Shown here: positions 51,945 to 61,037 of the stretch, piece after piece
Position numbering within the stretch: position 1 is the stretch's first letter
Layout of the letters: each line of letters opens with the position of its first letter
DNA from: Streptomyces viridochromogenes DSM 40736
Lineage (GTDB): Bacteria; Actinomycetota; Actinomycetes; Streptomycetales; Streptomycetaceae
Reading direction: 5' to 3'
Assembly: GCF_000158955.1 (NCBI RefSeq)
Contig: NZ_GG657757.1
Location: 4,320,561 to 4,384,560, forward strand
DNA length: 64,000 nucleotides
Translations under genes and position numbers: made by a program
The notes under the pieces: generated by a model
The model's database searches: none
The model's input: only the letters and a program-made list of their open reading frames with translations
Told to the model about the DNA's origin: nothing

Positions 51945-52349
51945 TCACCCGGCGCCCTGTTCCGCGAGGATGCGGTCGAGGGCCTCGTCGAGATGGGCGT
52001 CGAAGTCGGCGAGCGAACCCTCCTGGCCCAGCGGTACCAGCTTGTCGGTGCGGTCCAGGAAAGCGACGAGCGGGGCCGTCGACGACCGGAACACGGCCTG
52101 GTCGCTGCCCACCTGAAGCCGGATCAGCACCTCACCCAGCGAGTCCGCTTCGACGGGGGTGACGCGCACATCGCCCTCGCCGCACGGCCGGCCGACGCCG
52201 TCGATCAGCAGCTCCCGGCCGAAAGCCCAGGTCACCGGGGCATCGCCGGGCAGGTGGAACGTCAGCCGGACGGCATAGGGATCACTCGTCTCATAGCGCA
52301 GCTCCACCGGAATGCGGAAGGAGAGCTCATCGGAGACGAGAAAGCTCAT
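51945..52349 (-). CDS. ssgA: SsgA-like sporulation regulator SsgA
   Basis: A 134-residue SALP-family protein. The N-terminus MSFLVSDELSFRIPVELRYE and the block FHLPGDAPVTWAFGRELL are those of SsgA itself, which controls sporulation-specific septum formation. The ATG at 52349 has GAGG five bases upstream and matches the known SsgA start; an earlier ATG at 52379 would add ten residues. The IclR regulator gene ssgR lies directly upstream on the same strand, the known activator arrangement. Confidence 0.93.
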   Translation of the reverse strand: MSFLVSDELSFRIPVELRYETSDPYAVRLTFHLPGDAPVTWAFGRELLIDGVGRPCGEGDVRVTPVEADSLGEVLIRLQVGSDQAVFRSSTAPLVAFLDRTDKLVPLGQEGSLADFDAHLDEALDRILAEQGAG

Positions 52350-52478
52350 CATGACCTCTGCCTGTACGGACTCGCGCATCGATAACCCCGTCATTCGCCG
52401 TGGACTGGCCGGGAACGAACCTCTGACACTTGGTGGAATCTTGCTGAACGTACACAGCAGATCACAAGGAGTGAGTTT

Positions 52479-53333
52479 TCACATACTGATAGAGAGCGCC
52501 AGCGTTCCGAGTCGCCGCCCGATCTCGCCCTGCAACTGCCGGGCCGCGGGCAGCAGCCGGTCCGCCTGGTGGGCGGGCAGGGAGATGGCCATCGTCGCGG
52601 CCGTGGTGCCGAAGGTGAGCGGAACAGCCGCGCAGACCGTGCCCAGCGCGTACTCCTGACGCTCGGTCACCGGTTCCATCCGCCGCACCCGCTCCAGCCG
52701 GCGGAGCAGGCTGTGGTTGTCGCGCACCGTGTACGGCGTGAGCGGCTGCACCGGATAGCGGTCGAGGTGGTCCCGGCGGGCGTCCTCGTCCAGTTGGGAC
52801 AGCAGGCACTGTCCGACGGCATGGGCGTGACCGGTCTCCCGGAAGCCGGCCCACTCCTCGACCGCCGGGCTGCCCGGAGTGTCGGAGACGCACACCACCT
52901 CGATCTCGCCCTCGCGGTACACCGCGTAGTACACGGGGACGCCGAGCGCGTCCCGCCAGTGCGCGAGCGCGTCGACGATCGTGCTGCGACGTTTCTGCCG
53001 CGCCCCGCTGCCGCTCAGCCGCTCGGCCGCCTCACCGAGGAAGAACAGGCCCTTGTCGCGGCGCAGATAGCCCTCGTGCACGAGGGTGCGCAGCAGGTGG
53101 TACGTCGTGGGCAGCGCGAGCCCGGTCTCACGGGCCAGTTGTTTGGCGGGGGCGCCGTACTCGTGGCCCGCGACGGTCTCCAGCAGGCGCATCGCGCGCT
53201 GGACGGATCCGATGAGGGTCGCCGGGGGCGGTGGTACGGCGGGAGACGGTTGCTCGGGGCGTGCCGCCGAGCGGGGTTGCGCGGGGACGGTGTGCAGGTG
53301 GACAGGTGCGGTGTCAGCCGGGGCCAAGGTCAC
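52479..53333 (-). CDS. ssgR: IclR-family regulator SsgR
   Basis: A 284-residue IclR regulator. The winged helix is SVQRAMRLLETVAGHEYGAPAKQLARETGLALPTTYHLLRTLVHEGYL. The effector domain follows with YYAVYREGEIEVVCVSD and the C-terminal TFGTTAATMAISLP. In S. coelicolor SsgR activates ssgA, and the gene pair is the same here, 129 bp apart. The start is uncertain: GTG 53333 is chosen, but a shorter start nearer the DNA-binding helix or a longer one is possible, since the first ~40 residues are Pro/Ala-rich. Confidence 0.9.
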   Translation of the reverse strand: MTLAPADTAPVHLHTVPAQPRSAARPEQPSPAVPPPPATLIGSVQRAMRLLETVAGHEYGAPAKQLARETGLALPTTYHLLRTLVHEGYLRRDKGLFFLGEAAERLSGSGARQKRRSTIVDALAHWRDALGVPVYYAVYREGEIEVVCVSDTPGSPAVEEWAGFRETGHAHAVGQCLLSQLDEDARRDHLDRYPVQPLTPYTVRDNHSLLRRLERVRRMEPVTERQEYALGTVCAAVPLTFGTTAATMAISLPAHQADRLLPAARQLQGEIGRRLGTLALSISM

Positions 53334-53531
53334 TCCCGAAGCGCGAGGTTGGCAGCCCGTGCCGATGAACACGGGTGGGGGTAGCCGCTCGCGGGGGATG
53401 TCCCCGCGTCGAGTTCCGGACTCTATTCGTCTGCCACCGCGCACAGACGGCCCGGCCGCGAAACTTCCCCCGGCCGAGGGAACCGGTGATTCCAGGCGTT
53501 TCCCGCTACCCCCACCGGTTTCCCACCGGTC

Positions 53532-53744
53532 TCACCAGTCGCTGCGCGACGAGGAGCTCGAAGTGAACTTCCGTACGACGTAGATCAGTCCACCCACCAG
53601 CGCCACGAAGACCAGCACCTTGAAGAGCAGGCCGATGACGAAGCCGACCACACTGGCTATCAGCCCGCCGAACACGACCAGGGCGATGACCGGCACCGCG
53701 ACCCACTTCACCCACCACGGCAGTCCCGCGAAGATCTCTCGCAT
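53532..53744 (-). CDS. Small membrane protein
   Basis: A 70-residue protein that is nearly all membrane: VKWVAVPVIALVVFGGLIASVVGFVIGLLF and VLVFVALVGGLIYVV, with a Ser-rich tail ending RSDW. It resembles the small conserved Streptomyces membrane protein found next to ssgR (DUF5326 type, from memory). Function unknown. Confidence 0.7.
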   Translation of the reverse strand: MREIFAGLPWWVKWVAVPVIALVVFGGLIASVVGFVIGLLFKVLVFVALVGGLIYVVRKFTSSSSSRSDW

Positions 53745-53898
53745 CGCCCTCGTCCTTACCTCTCCGCCCGTTCGAGTGCCGGGTCCTGTCAGTTCTGATG
53801 TCCTGCACTCGATGCTAGGTCCGGTACGGGGTCGAACGGGGGCCTCGCATCCCTTGTCCTCCCCTGACCGATCCCCTAGGGAACCCCGAGACGCTGCG

Positions 53899-54216
53899 TC
53901 AGCTCTCGGGCGGAGAGAAGATCACCAGCACCCTCAGGTCCTCGGTGATGTGGTGGAACTTGTGGGCCACGCCCGCCGGAACGTAGATCACGCTGCCCCG
54001 CGCCACCTGCGTCGTCTCCAGGCCCACGGTGATCGCGGCACGGCCGCTCACAACGAAGTAGACCTCGTCCTGATTGTGCGGCTTCTGTGGATCCTGCTCG
54101 CCCGCGTCGAGGGCGTACAGGCCGACCGACATGTTCTGCTCCCGCAGAAACTGCAGGTAGGCGCCCTCATTGGCGGCGCGCTCCGCCTCCAGTTCGTCCA
54201 GCCGGAATGCCTTCAT
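53899..54216 (-). CDS. Cupin-domain protein
   Basis: A 105-residue single cupin. Motif 1 is around QKPHNQDEVYFVVSG (metal-binding His and Glu) and motif 2 is VPAGVAHKFHHITEDL. Such small cupins may be dioxygenases, isomerases or binding proteins, with no assignment from sequence. It is divergent from the holin-like membrane protein. Confidence 0.8.
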   Translation of the reverse strand: MKAFRLDELEAERAANEGAYLQFLREQNMSVGLYALDAGEQDPQKPHNQDEVYFVVSGRAAITVGLETTQVARGSVIYVPAGVAHKFHHITEDLRVLVIFSPPES

Positions 54217-54276
54217 CGCCTAGTCCGCCCCTGCCTCTAGTGCCCACGCCCGATCGGGTCTGCAACGATCAGACAC

Positions 54277-54654
54277 ATGAAGAATTTCGTAGTCAAGACG
54301 ATTGCCAATGCCGGGGCCCTGGCGGTCGCCGTATGGCTGCTCGACAAGATCACCCTGACCGGTGACAGCAAGGGCAAGGAATTCGCCACTCTGCTCATCG
54401 TGGCGCTGCTCTTCGGTCTGGTGAATTTCCTGGTCAAGCCATTCGTCAAGCTCCTCAGCCTGCCGCTGTTGATATTGACGCTGGGCCTCTTCACCCTGGT
54501 CGTCAACGCACTGATGCTGCTGCTCACCTCGTGGCTGGCGGACCAGATCGACCTGAGCTTCCACGTGGAGGGCTTCTGGACGGCCGTCCTGGGTGGTCTG
54601 ATCATCTCGGTCGTCTCCTGGGCGCTGCACGTCGTCATGCCCGACGGGGACTGA
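54277..54654 (+). CDS. Phage holin family IV-like membrane protein
   Basis: A 125-residue protein with four membrane helices (GALAVAVWLLDKI, FATLLIVALLFGLVNFLV, LLSLPLLILTLGLFTLVVNALML and FWTAVLGGLIISVVSWAL). This pattern, with NFLVKPFVKLLSLP, defines the 'holin superfamily IV' (DUF360) proteins that are widespread on actinobacterial chromosomes and are not tied to prophages. It lies 6 bp before ptpA, so the two are probably co-transcribed. Confidence 0.8.
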   Translation: MKNFVVKTIANAGALAVAVWLLDKITLTGDSKGKEFATLLIVALLFGLVNFLVKPFVKLLSLPLLILTLGLFTLVVNALMLLLTSWLADQIDLSFHVEGFWTAVLGGLIISVVSWALHVVMPDGD

Positions 54655-54660
54655 GCGCGC

Positions 54661-55152
54661 ATGACGTACCGCGTCTGTTTCGTCTGCACGGGCAACATCT
54701 GCCGCTCCCCGATGGCGGAGGTCGTCTTCCGCGCCCGCGTTGCGGAGGCCGGGCTGGACGGCCTGGTCGAGGTCGACAGCGCCGGCACGGGCGGCTGGCA
54801 CGAGGGGGACGGCGCCGATCCGCGCACGGTGGCCGTCCTGGAGGAGAACGGCTATGACGTCGGCCACACGGCCCGGCAGTTCCAGCCGTCGTGGTTCTCC
54901 CGCCTGGACCTGGTCGTCGCCCTCGACGCCGGTCACCTCAGGGCCCTGCGCCGTATCGCGCCGACGGAACATGACGCGCGGAAGGTGCGGCTCCTTCGTT
55001 CGTACGACCCCGCCGCCGGCGACGACCTCGACGTACCGGACCCCTACTACGGGGGCGCGGACGGCTTCGAGGAGTGCCTTGAGATGGTGGAGGGGGCGAG
55101 CGCCGGTCTGCTCGCCGCAGTGCGTGAGGACGTGGAGGGAAGGGTGGCATGA
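54661..55152 (+). CDS. ptpA: Low-molecular-weight protein tyrosine phosphatase
   Basis: A 163-residue phosphatase. The P-loop is VCTGNICRSPM (Cys and Arg of CX5R) at the N-terminus, and the general acid lies in VPDPYYGG. The equivalent PtpA of S. coelicolor dephosphorylates phosphotyrosine and affects antibiotic production. It overlaps the following PLP-lyase gene by 4 bp (ATGA), so they are coupled. Confidence 0.92.
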   Translation: MTYRVCFVCTGNICRSPMAEVVFRARVAEAGLDGLVEVDSAGTGGWHEGDGADPRTVAVLEENGYDVGHTARQFQPSWFSRLDLVVALDAGHLRALRRIAPTEHDARKVRLLRSYDPAAGDDLDVPDPYYGGADGFEECLEMVEGASAGLLAAVREDVEGRVA

Positions 55153-56369
55153 GCGAATCCGCGACGGGTGACGGGAACCGGACGCCGGGCGAGGCCGCCC
55201 CGGGAACGGGCGGTGCGGGCCGGGTGACACGTGTCGCCCACGCTGCGGGCACCGGTGACGGCACGCGGGCGGTGCGGGCCGGGCTGCCCGAGCCGGTCAA
55301 GTACGAGCCCACCCTGCCCGGACCGGTGTTCGCGGCCCACTTCCACCTGCCCGGCGACCCCACCGGCCCCTACACCTACGGCCGGGACGAGAACCCGACC
55401 TGGACGCTGCTGGAGCGCGCCGTCGGCGAGCTGGAGGCGCCCGGCCTGGACGGTGCCGAGACGCTCGTGTTCGCCTCGGGCATGGCCGCGATCTCGGCGG
55501 TGCTCTTCTCCCAGCTGCGCACCGGCGACGTGTGCGTCCTGCCCGACGACGGCTACCAGGCGCTGCCTCTGGTGCGCGCCCAGCTGGAGGCGTACGGCAT
55601 CGAGGTACGCACCGCGCCGACCGGCGGCGACGCCCAGCTCGACGTTCTCGACGGCGCGAAGCTCCTGTGGATCGAGTCCCCGTCGAACCCCGGTCTCGAC
55701 GTGTGCGACATCAGGCGGCTCGCCGAGGCGGCCCACGCGCGCGGTGCCCTGGTGGCCGTCGACAACACCCTCGCGACACCGCTGGGCCAGCGCCCCCTGG
55801 AGCTCGGCGCCGATTTCGCGGTGGCCAGTGGCACCAAGCAGCTCACCGGTCACGGCGATGTCCTCCTGGGCTATGTCGTCGGCCGAGACAGCGAGGCCAT
55901 GGCCTCCGTACGCCGCTGGCGCAAGATCGTCGGTGCGATCCCCGGGCCCATGGAGGCCTGGCTCGCACACCGTTCGCTCGCGACCCTTCAGATGCGCGTC
56001 GACCGGCAGTGCGCGACCGCCCTCGCGGTCGCCGAGGCACTGCGCGAGCGGCCCGAGGTGACCGGGCTGCGCTACCCCGGACTCCCCGACGACCCCTCGC
56101 ACAAGGTCGCCGCGCGGCAGATGCGACGTTTCGGTTGTGTGGTGTCGTTCAAGCTGCCCACGCGCGCGCGTGCCGACCGTTTCCTGGACGCGCTGCGGCT
56201 CGTGGACGACGCGACGAGCTTCGGCGGAGTGCGGTCCACGGCCGAGCGGCGCGGGCGCTGGGGTGGGGACGCGGTGCCTGAGGGCTTCATCCGCCTCTCG
56301 GTCGGCGCCGAGGACCCGGAGGATCTCGTGGCTGACGTGCTGCGCGCGCTGGACGCGGCGGCCGCCTGA
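55149..56369 (+). CDS. Cystathionine gamma-lyase / trans-sulfuration PLP enzyme
   Basis: A 406-residue Cys/Met-metabolism PLP enzyme. Motifs are YTYGRDENPTWTLLERAVGELE, GMAAISAV, VDNTLATPLGQ and the PLP lysine in ASGTKQLTGHGD. The first ~35 residues are Gly-rich and probably disordered. It could be a cystathionine lyase or synthase, and position does not decide. It is coupled to ptpA and followed by a strong hairpin. Confidence 0.85.
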   Translation: MSESATGDGNRTPGEAAPGTGGAGRVTRVAHAAGTGDGTRAVRAGLPEPVKYEPTLPGPVFAAHFHLPGDPTGPYTYGRDENPTWTLLERAVGELEAPGLDGAETLVFASGMAAISAVLFSQLRTGDVCVLPDDGYQALPLVRAQLEAYGIEVRTAPTGGDAQLDVLDGAKLLWIESPSNPGLDVCDIRRLAEAAHARGALVAVDNTLATPLGQRPLELGADFAVASGTKQLTGHGDVLLGYVVGRDSEAMASVRRWRKIVGAIPGPMEAWLAHRSLATLQMRVDRQCATALAVAEALRERPEVTGLRYPGLPDDPSHKVAARQMRRFGCVVSFKLPTRARADRFLDALRLVDDATSFGGVRSTAERRGRWGGDAVPEGFIRLSVGAEDPEDLVADVLRALDAAAA

Positions 56370-56384
56370 CCATCCTTGTGCGGA

Positions 56385-56417
56385 CGGTCCGAGCCTCCCC
56401 CCTCGTGGCTCGGACCG
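56385..56417 (+). terminator. Hairpin terminator after the PLP-lyase gene
   Basis: CGGTCCGAGCC (56385-56395) and GGCTCGGACCG (56407-56417) pair perfectly around an 11-base loop, 16 bp after the stop codon. Confidence 0.7.
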
Positions 56418-56567
56418 CCCTCCGGTTCCGCGCGCAAGAACCGCGCGACCAAGGCTAGTTGACTGTCTGTCAGTGTCCAATCACAGTAGCGACAGAGACC
56501 TATCGACTTATTTATAGTTGGCGCGGTCGGGGGGCCGGGAGCGTGACCGAAGAGGGGAGAGTGCGCG

Positions 56568-57473
56568 GTGGATCTGGCCTTGCTGCGGACCTTCGTGACC
56601 GTGCACCGGGCCGGTTCCTTCACCCGCGCCGCCGCCCTGCTGGGCCTTTCGCAGCCGGCCGTCACCTCGCAGATCAGGACGCTGGAGCAGCAGCTGGGCC
56701 GCCCCCTGTTCCTGCGGCAGGCCCGCGGCGTGACCCCGACGAGCATCGGCGACGAACTCGCCCACAAGGCCGCACCCCATCTCGACGCGCTGGTCGAGAT
56801 AACCGAGACCGGCCTCGACGACGACTCCTCCTTACGGACGCTGCACCTCGCAGGCCCCCCGGAGTTCACCGCTGAACGAGCCCTGCCCGCGCTCACCGCA
56901 CTGATCGGCGAGGACGGCCCGGGCTTCGCCCTGCGTGCCTCCTTCGGGAACGCCGAGGAAACACTGGAAGGGCTTTCCGCCGGGCATCACGATCTGGCCA
57001 TCAGCACGGCCCGGCCGCGCGGTGCGCTGCTCACGGCGACTGCGCTCTGCGACGAGGAGCACGTCCTGGTCGCCGCCCCGCACTGGGCCGAGATGATCGG
57101 CGCGGGGCAGCCGGATCCCAAGCCGGAACCGGCCCTGGAGCACGTGCCCGTGGTGGAGGTGCACGAGTCGCTGCCCTTCGTCTCCCGCTACTGGGCCTCC
57201 GTCTTCGACTCTCGCCCGGCCGCCCCGGGCACTGTCATCGTCCCCGATCTGCGTGCGGTCCTGGCGTGTGCGGTCGCGGGCGCGGGCCTGGCGGTGCTGC
57301 CGCGCTATCTGTGCACCGGCGCACTGGAGCGCGGGGAGATCGTCGCCCTGCACGAGCCGGCGGTGCCGCCGCTGCGTACATACTTCCTGGTGGTCCGGAC
57401 CGGGACGCTCGCGATGCCCCACATCGCACGGGCCCACGAGTGGCTGCAGCGGGTGTCGGCCGACTGGTGCTGA
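56568..57473 (+). CDS. LysR-family transcriptional regulator with a TTA codon
   Basis: A 301-residue LysR regulator. The DNA-binding region is LLRTFVTVHRAGSFTRAAALLGLSQPAVTSQIRTLEQQLG, followed by the two-lobed effector domain (LHLAGPPEF through FVSRYWASVF). Codon 89 is TTA (56832-56834), so translation should depend on the bldA tRNA. The start is GTG 56568. The upstream 150 bp contain an AT-rich stretch (near 56503-56518, CTTATTTATAG), unusual here and a possible promoter or binding site. Target genes are not evident. Confidence 0.88.
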   Translation: MDLALLRTFVTVHRAGSFTRAAALLGLSQPAVTSQIRTLEQQLGRPLFLRQARGVTPTSIGDELAHKAAPHLDALVEITETGLDDDSSLRTLHLAGPPEFTAERALPALTALIGEDGPGFALRASFGNAEETLEGLSAGHHDLAISTARPRGALLTATALCDEEHVLVAAPHWAEMIGAGQPDPKPEPALEHVPVVEVHESLPFVSRYWASVFDSRPAAPGTVIVPDLRAVLACAVAGAGLAVLPRYLCTGALERGEIVALHEPAVPPLRTYFLVVRTGTLAMPHIARAHEWLQRVSADWC

Positions 57474-57561
57474 GGCGCCCGGACGCGGGTGCCGGACCGC
57501 ACCGGCTCGGCAGTGCGGACAGCACCTCACCCTGGGGGCTCGACCGGTCACATTTCGCGAT

Positions 57562-57575
57562 GTTTCACGTGGAAC
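57562..57575. other. parS-like site, one mismatch
   Basis: GTTTCACGTGGAAC, one base off parS, lies in the gap between the LysR gene and the NUDIX gene. A longer NUDIX reading frame runs across it, but I place the NUDIX start downstream. Confidence 0.5.
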
Positions 57576-57596
57576 CAGCAGGGCCACATTTCCTCC

Positions 57597-58079
57597 ATGA
57601 CCGTCCGACCCGTGGTCAAGCGCACCGCCCGTGCCGTTCTGCTGGACGGTGACGACCTGATCCTGATCAAGCGCACCAAGCCGGGCGTGGATCCCTACTG
57701 GCTCACTCCCGGCGGCGGGGTCGAACCCGACGACCCGACCGTCGTCGACGCCCTGCACCGTGAGGTGTACGAGGAGCTCGGCGCGAAGATCACCGATGTG
57801 GTGCCCTGCTTCGTGGACACCGTCGAGCACATCGGGGACGACGGCGGTGCGACCGGCGTGAAGGTGCAGCACTTCTTCGTCTGCCGCCTGGAATCCATGG
57901 ACCCGTCCCTCCGTCATGGGCCCGAGGTGGACGAGCCCGTCGGCGAGTACGAGATCGTGCGGGTGCCCTTCACCCGGGTCGGGATCGCCTCCGTCCATCT
58001 CGTCCCGCTGTCGCTGCGGCACTACCTGGACGGCAACATCGAGGGCGTACGTGCCATGCACGCTCCCGACCTGGGCTGA
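57597..58079 (+). CDS. NUDIX hydrolase
   Basis: A 160-residue NUDIX-fold protein. The box reads GGGVEPDDPTVVDALHREVYEELGA: the REVYEELGA half is perfect, but the Glu seven residues before it is replaced by Pro, so activity may differ from the norm. The start ATG at 57597 (MTVRPVVKRTARAVLL) excludes the parS-containing stretch. Likely substrates are nucleoside diphosphate derivatives. Confidence 0.85.
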   Translation: MTVRPVVKRTARAVLLDGDDLILIKRTKPGVDPYWLTPGGGVEPDDPTVVDALHREVYEELGAKITDVVPCFVDTVEHIGDDGGATGVKVQHFFVCRLESMDPSLRHGPEVDEPVGEYEIVRVPFTRVGIASVHLVPLSLRHYLDGNIEGVRAMHAPDLG

Positions 58080-58091
58080 TACAGGCGCTGA

Positions 58092-59585
58092 TCACAGCCC
58101 GTTGGCGATGAGTTCCGTCACGGAGTCGTGCCGTATGCGCTCCGAAGGGATGCCGATCTCCCGCAGGGCGTCCACACCGCTGCGGATCATGCCGGGCGGG
58201 CCCGAGAGGTAGGCGTCGTACTCGTTCCAGGGACCGTAGGCCCGTACCGCGTCCGGGAGCTGCTGGTGTGCCAGCTGGTCGATGATCGCGCGTACCGAGA
58301 GCCAGGGGTGGGACTGCTGGAGACGGAGCATGGTGTCGATGTCGTACAGGTCCTGGTCGGTGCGGGCACCGTAGAAGACCTCGACCGGACGGCGTTCCCC
58401 GTGCTCGGCGACGTCCTCGACCATCGCCTTGATGGGCGCGATGCCGGTACCGCCGCCCAGGCAGAGCAACCCGCTGTCGGTGGTGTGGTCCACGGTCATG
58501 GAACCGACGGGCGGGCCGAGCCTGATGATGTCACCGGGTCGGGCGCGGTGTACCAGTGCGTTGGAGACCCAGCCCGCCGGGACGGCCTTCACGTGGAACG
58601 ACAGCAGGCCGTCGGAGCGGGGCGCCGAGGCGAAGGAGTAGTGCCGCCAGATCCGGGGCCACCAGGGGGTCTCCAGGCTCGTGTACTGCCCCGCGAGGAA
58701 GGGGTACGGCTGGTCGGGGCGGACGGTGATGACGGCGACGTCCGGGGTTCTCAGCTCGTGCGTGACGATCTCGGCGTACCACCAGGCCGGGGCGCGCAGC
58801 TCGTCCGCGGCCGCCGCGTCGATCATGATCTGGGAGATCGTGGTGTACGTCCGCACCCAGGCCGCCTCCATGTCCTCGTTCCAGACGCCGGCGGCGTACT
58901 TGCTCAGTGCGGCGATGAGGCACTCGCCGACGGCCGGGTAGTGCTCGGGCCGTGTTCCGTACTTCCGGTGGCCCCTGCCGAGGTTCCGCAGGTAGTCGAC
59001 GAGGACGTCGGTGTTGTCGATGTGCTCGGCCGCCGTGAGCAGCGCCCTGAGCAGCCGGTCCCGCTGGGTGTCCATGGCGGGCGGGAACATCGGCCTCAGG
59101 TCCGGGTGGCGGACGAAGAGCAGTGCGTAGAAGTACGACGTGACCTTGTCGGCCACGGGGGTGACCTCGCTCATGGCACGGCGGACCAGGAGGGCGTCCG
59201 GGGACGCCTCCTCGGCCGGCGGCGCGGAGACGGGCGGCGTCGAGGGCGACGGGGTCGGTGCCTCCCGCTGATCGGGAACACGTGGCTCAGCGGGAGGGGC
59301 CATGGAGGTGAGCGTGGATATCGCGTGCGGGGATGGGCGCTCCTGCTCCGCCGGGCCGGTGCTCGCGCTGCCGGCCGTCGAGGGGGGCGGCACCGCCGTG
59401 CCCCCTGATCGCGCTTCCGGGCCGTTCGTGGGCCGGCCCGCGGGTCCCGTCGCGTCCGGTCGGTGCCCTTCGTCCGGGCCGGGCTCACTGCCCTGGTTCG
59501 TCGTCGGCTTGTTGCGTGGGGTGAACCAGCCGCCTCCGCCGCCAGAAGTGCCGTTGTCGGCCGACGTGGTGGTCGGAGCGTCCAT
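58092..59585 (-). CDS. Globin domain fused to FAD/NAD reductase (flavohemoprotein-like)
   Basis: A 497-residue protein. The first ~130 residues are Pro/Ser/Gly-rich and disordered. A globin domain follows (VTSYFYALLFVRHPDLRPMFPPAM, then NLGRGHRKYGTRPEHYPAVGECLI with the proximal His). A reductase follows with HYSFASAPRS (FAD), LGGGTGIAPI (NAD) and EVFYGARTDQDL. It resembles flavohemoglobins that detoxify NO, but the globin lacks a strict Hmp length and the N-terminal extension is unusual. The start at 59585 has GAGG upstream. Confidence 0.85.
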   Translation of the reverse strand: MDAPTTTSADNGTSGGGGGWFTPRNKPTTNQGSEPGPDEGHRPDATGPAGRPTNGPEARSGGTAVPPPSTAGSASTGPAEQERPSPHAISTLTSMAPPAEPRVPDQREAPTPSPSTPPVSAPPAEEASPDALLVRRAMSEVTPVADKVTSYFYALLFVRHPDLRPMFPPAMDTQRDRLLRALLTAAEHIDNTDVLVDYLRNLGRGHRKYGTRPEHYPAVGECLIAALSKYAAGVWNEDMEAAWVRTYTTISQIMIDAAAADELRAPAWWYAEIVTHELRTPDVAVITVRPDQPYPFLAGQYTSLETPWWPRIWRHYSFASAPRSDGLLSFHVKAVPAGWVSNALVHRARPGDIIRLGPPVGSMTVDHTTDSGLLCLGGGTGIAPIKAMVEDVAEHGERRPVEVFYGARTDQDLYDIDTMLRLQQSHPWLSVRAIIDQLAHQQLPDAVRAYGPWNEYDAYLSGPPGMIRSGVDALREIGIPSERIRHDSVTELIANGL

Positions 59586-59747
59586 GGTGTGCCTCGCCTC
59601 GAGCATCTTTCGGTCGGTCTGCGCACTTCCCGGGTCGGAAGGTGCCTGCTTTCCCCCGTGGATGGTCTGCGTTCCCATCCGTGTCGCGGCCAATGCGGCC
59701 ACATTCAACCTGTGTTTCGGCTCTGTACGGACAAGTAAGGCGAGAGT

Positions 59748-59966
59748 GTGACATTGGCCGCAGTACTCTCGCTTGAGCTTCCCACTCGCCGGGACGGCTC
59801 GGTCGCATATCCGGAAACGTGGGTCTTCGATCTCTCCGTCCGGTTAGGCTGCATTGCCCTGTGCACGGCCGATGCGGAACGGGTCACCCGCCCCGAAAGC
59901 GAACCGGAGTCGACCCTACCGGCCACCGCTGTGCACACAAGTCCCCCCTTCCCCCCTCACGAATGA
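59748..59966 (+). CDS. Doubtful small protein with a TTA codon
   Basis: A 72-residue frame from GTG 59748 (TLAAVLSLELPTRRDG...). Third-position GC is only about 65%, below that of neighbours, and there is no clear ribosome site. It includes a TTA codon within VRLGC, which would make it bldA-dependent if real. It may equally be a chance frame. Confidence 0.25.
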   Translation: MTLAAVLSLELPTRRDGSVAYPETWVFDLSVRLGCIALCTADAERVTRPESEPESTLPATAVHTSPPFPPHE

Positions 59967-60016
59967 GGGCACGGCGCGAAACGTCAGCACTGTCATTCAC
60001 CGGGTAGCACACCCGC

Positions 60017-60030
60017 GTTTCACGTGAAAC
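60017..60030. other. parS site (ParB binding), perfect
   Basis: GTTTCACGTGAAAC is an exact match, lying in the gap 111 bp upstream of the chosen GNAT start. Confidence 0.85.
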
Positions 60031-60140
60031 GTCCGGCGTCTGTCCACTCTCTGTGCGCTCGGCCACGACTGGCCAAAAGCTCGTATGTGTCCGGGGAAAG
60101 AGGTGGACGTCAAGGGCCCTTGTCGGACAGCCTGACCTGC

Positions 60141-61007
60141 GTGCCGACTCCTTCCCTTGCCTCTTTGCCCATCCGTCGTCTGACGCTCCGCGATCTCGCC
60201 GCCTGCGCCGACTTGTCCGAGGACCGGGGGTGGCCGCGGGAGGAGCACAAGTGGGGCTTCCTCCTCACGGCCGGGAGGGGCTACGGCATCGATGACCCCG
60301 ACGGCGGACTCGTGACCGCCTGTGTGGTCACCGAGTACGGACCCCAGGAACACCCCACGCTCGCGGCCATCGGCATGGTCCTGGTCGCCGAACGGCACGC
60401 TCGACAGGGCGTGGGACGCAGGCTGATGCGCCATGTCGTCGCGGCCATGGGCCCCACACCCGTCACCCTGCACGCGACACCGAACGGACGCCCCCTCTAC
60501 GAGGAGTTCGGCTTCAAGGTCATCGGACGGGCGGAGATGGTGTGCGGGCCCTTCACTCCTGGTGGGCCGCGGCCGACGGTGGCCACCCGCGCCGCGACCG
60601 CCGAGGACCTCGCCGCGATCCTCCGCCTCGACGAGCAGGCATTCGGGACCGACCGCACGCACATCGTCACCCGACTGCCTTAAAACGAAGACCAGTTGCG
60701 CGTGGCCGAGGAGGACGGGCGGATCATCGGGTACGCCGCCGCCTGGCCGAACATGGACACCCAGGTCGTCGGCCCGCTCATCGCGCGTGACACCTCGGTG
60801 GCCCAGGCGCTCATCGCCTCCCTCGCCGAGCACACCGACCGACCGCTGCGCACCGACATCGACGTGCGGCACACCGAGCTGCTCACGTGGGTGAAGGAGC
60901 ACGGTCTGGCGTCCGTCGCGTTCAATTCGGTGATGGCGTACGGGATCGCCGAACTGCCCGGCGACTGGAGCCGCCGGTTCGCCCCGGTCACGGTCGCCGC
61001 GGGCTGA
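60141..61007 (+). pseudogene. Double-domain GNAT acetyltransferase interrupted by an in-frame TAA
   Basis: The frame from GTG 60141 (VPTPSLASLPIRRLTLRDLAACADLSED) encodes a full GNAT domain (GMVLVAERHARQGVGRRLM is the acetyl-CoA loop) and enters a second one (ATRAATAEDLAAILRLDEQAFG). A TAA stops it at 60681-60683. The same frame continues beyond as NEDQLRVAEEDGRIIGYAAA... to 61007, clearly the rest of the second GNAT domain. One base change (for example GAA to TAA) explains it. TAA is rare in this genome. The N-terminal domain might still be made. Confidence 0.8.
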
Positions 61008-61037
61008 AGGGCGCGGGCTGAAGGGCGCCCAGACATC

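Larger units (their letters stand above)
59586..60140. other. 555-bp region between the globin-reductase and GNAT genes
   Basis: No firmly supported gene. It contains a perfect parS at 60017 and one doubtful small open frame (59748-59966, described separately). It should include the promoters of the flanking divergent genes. Confidence 0.45.
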
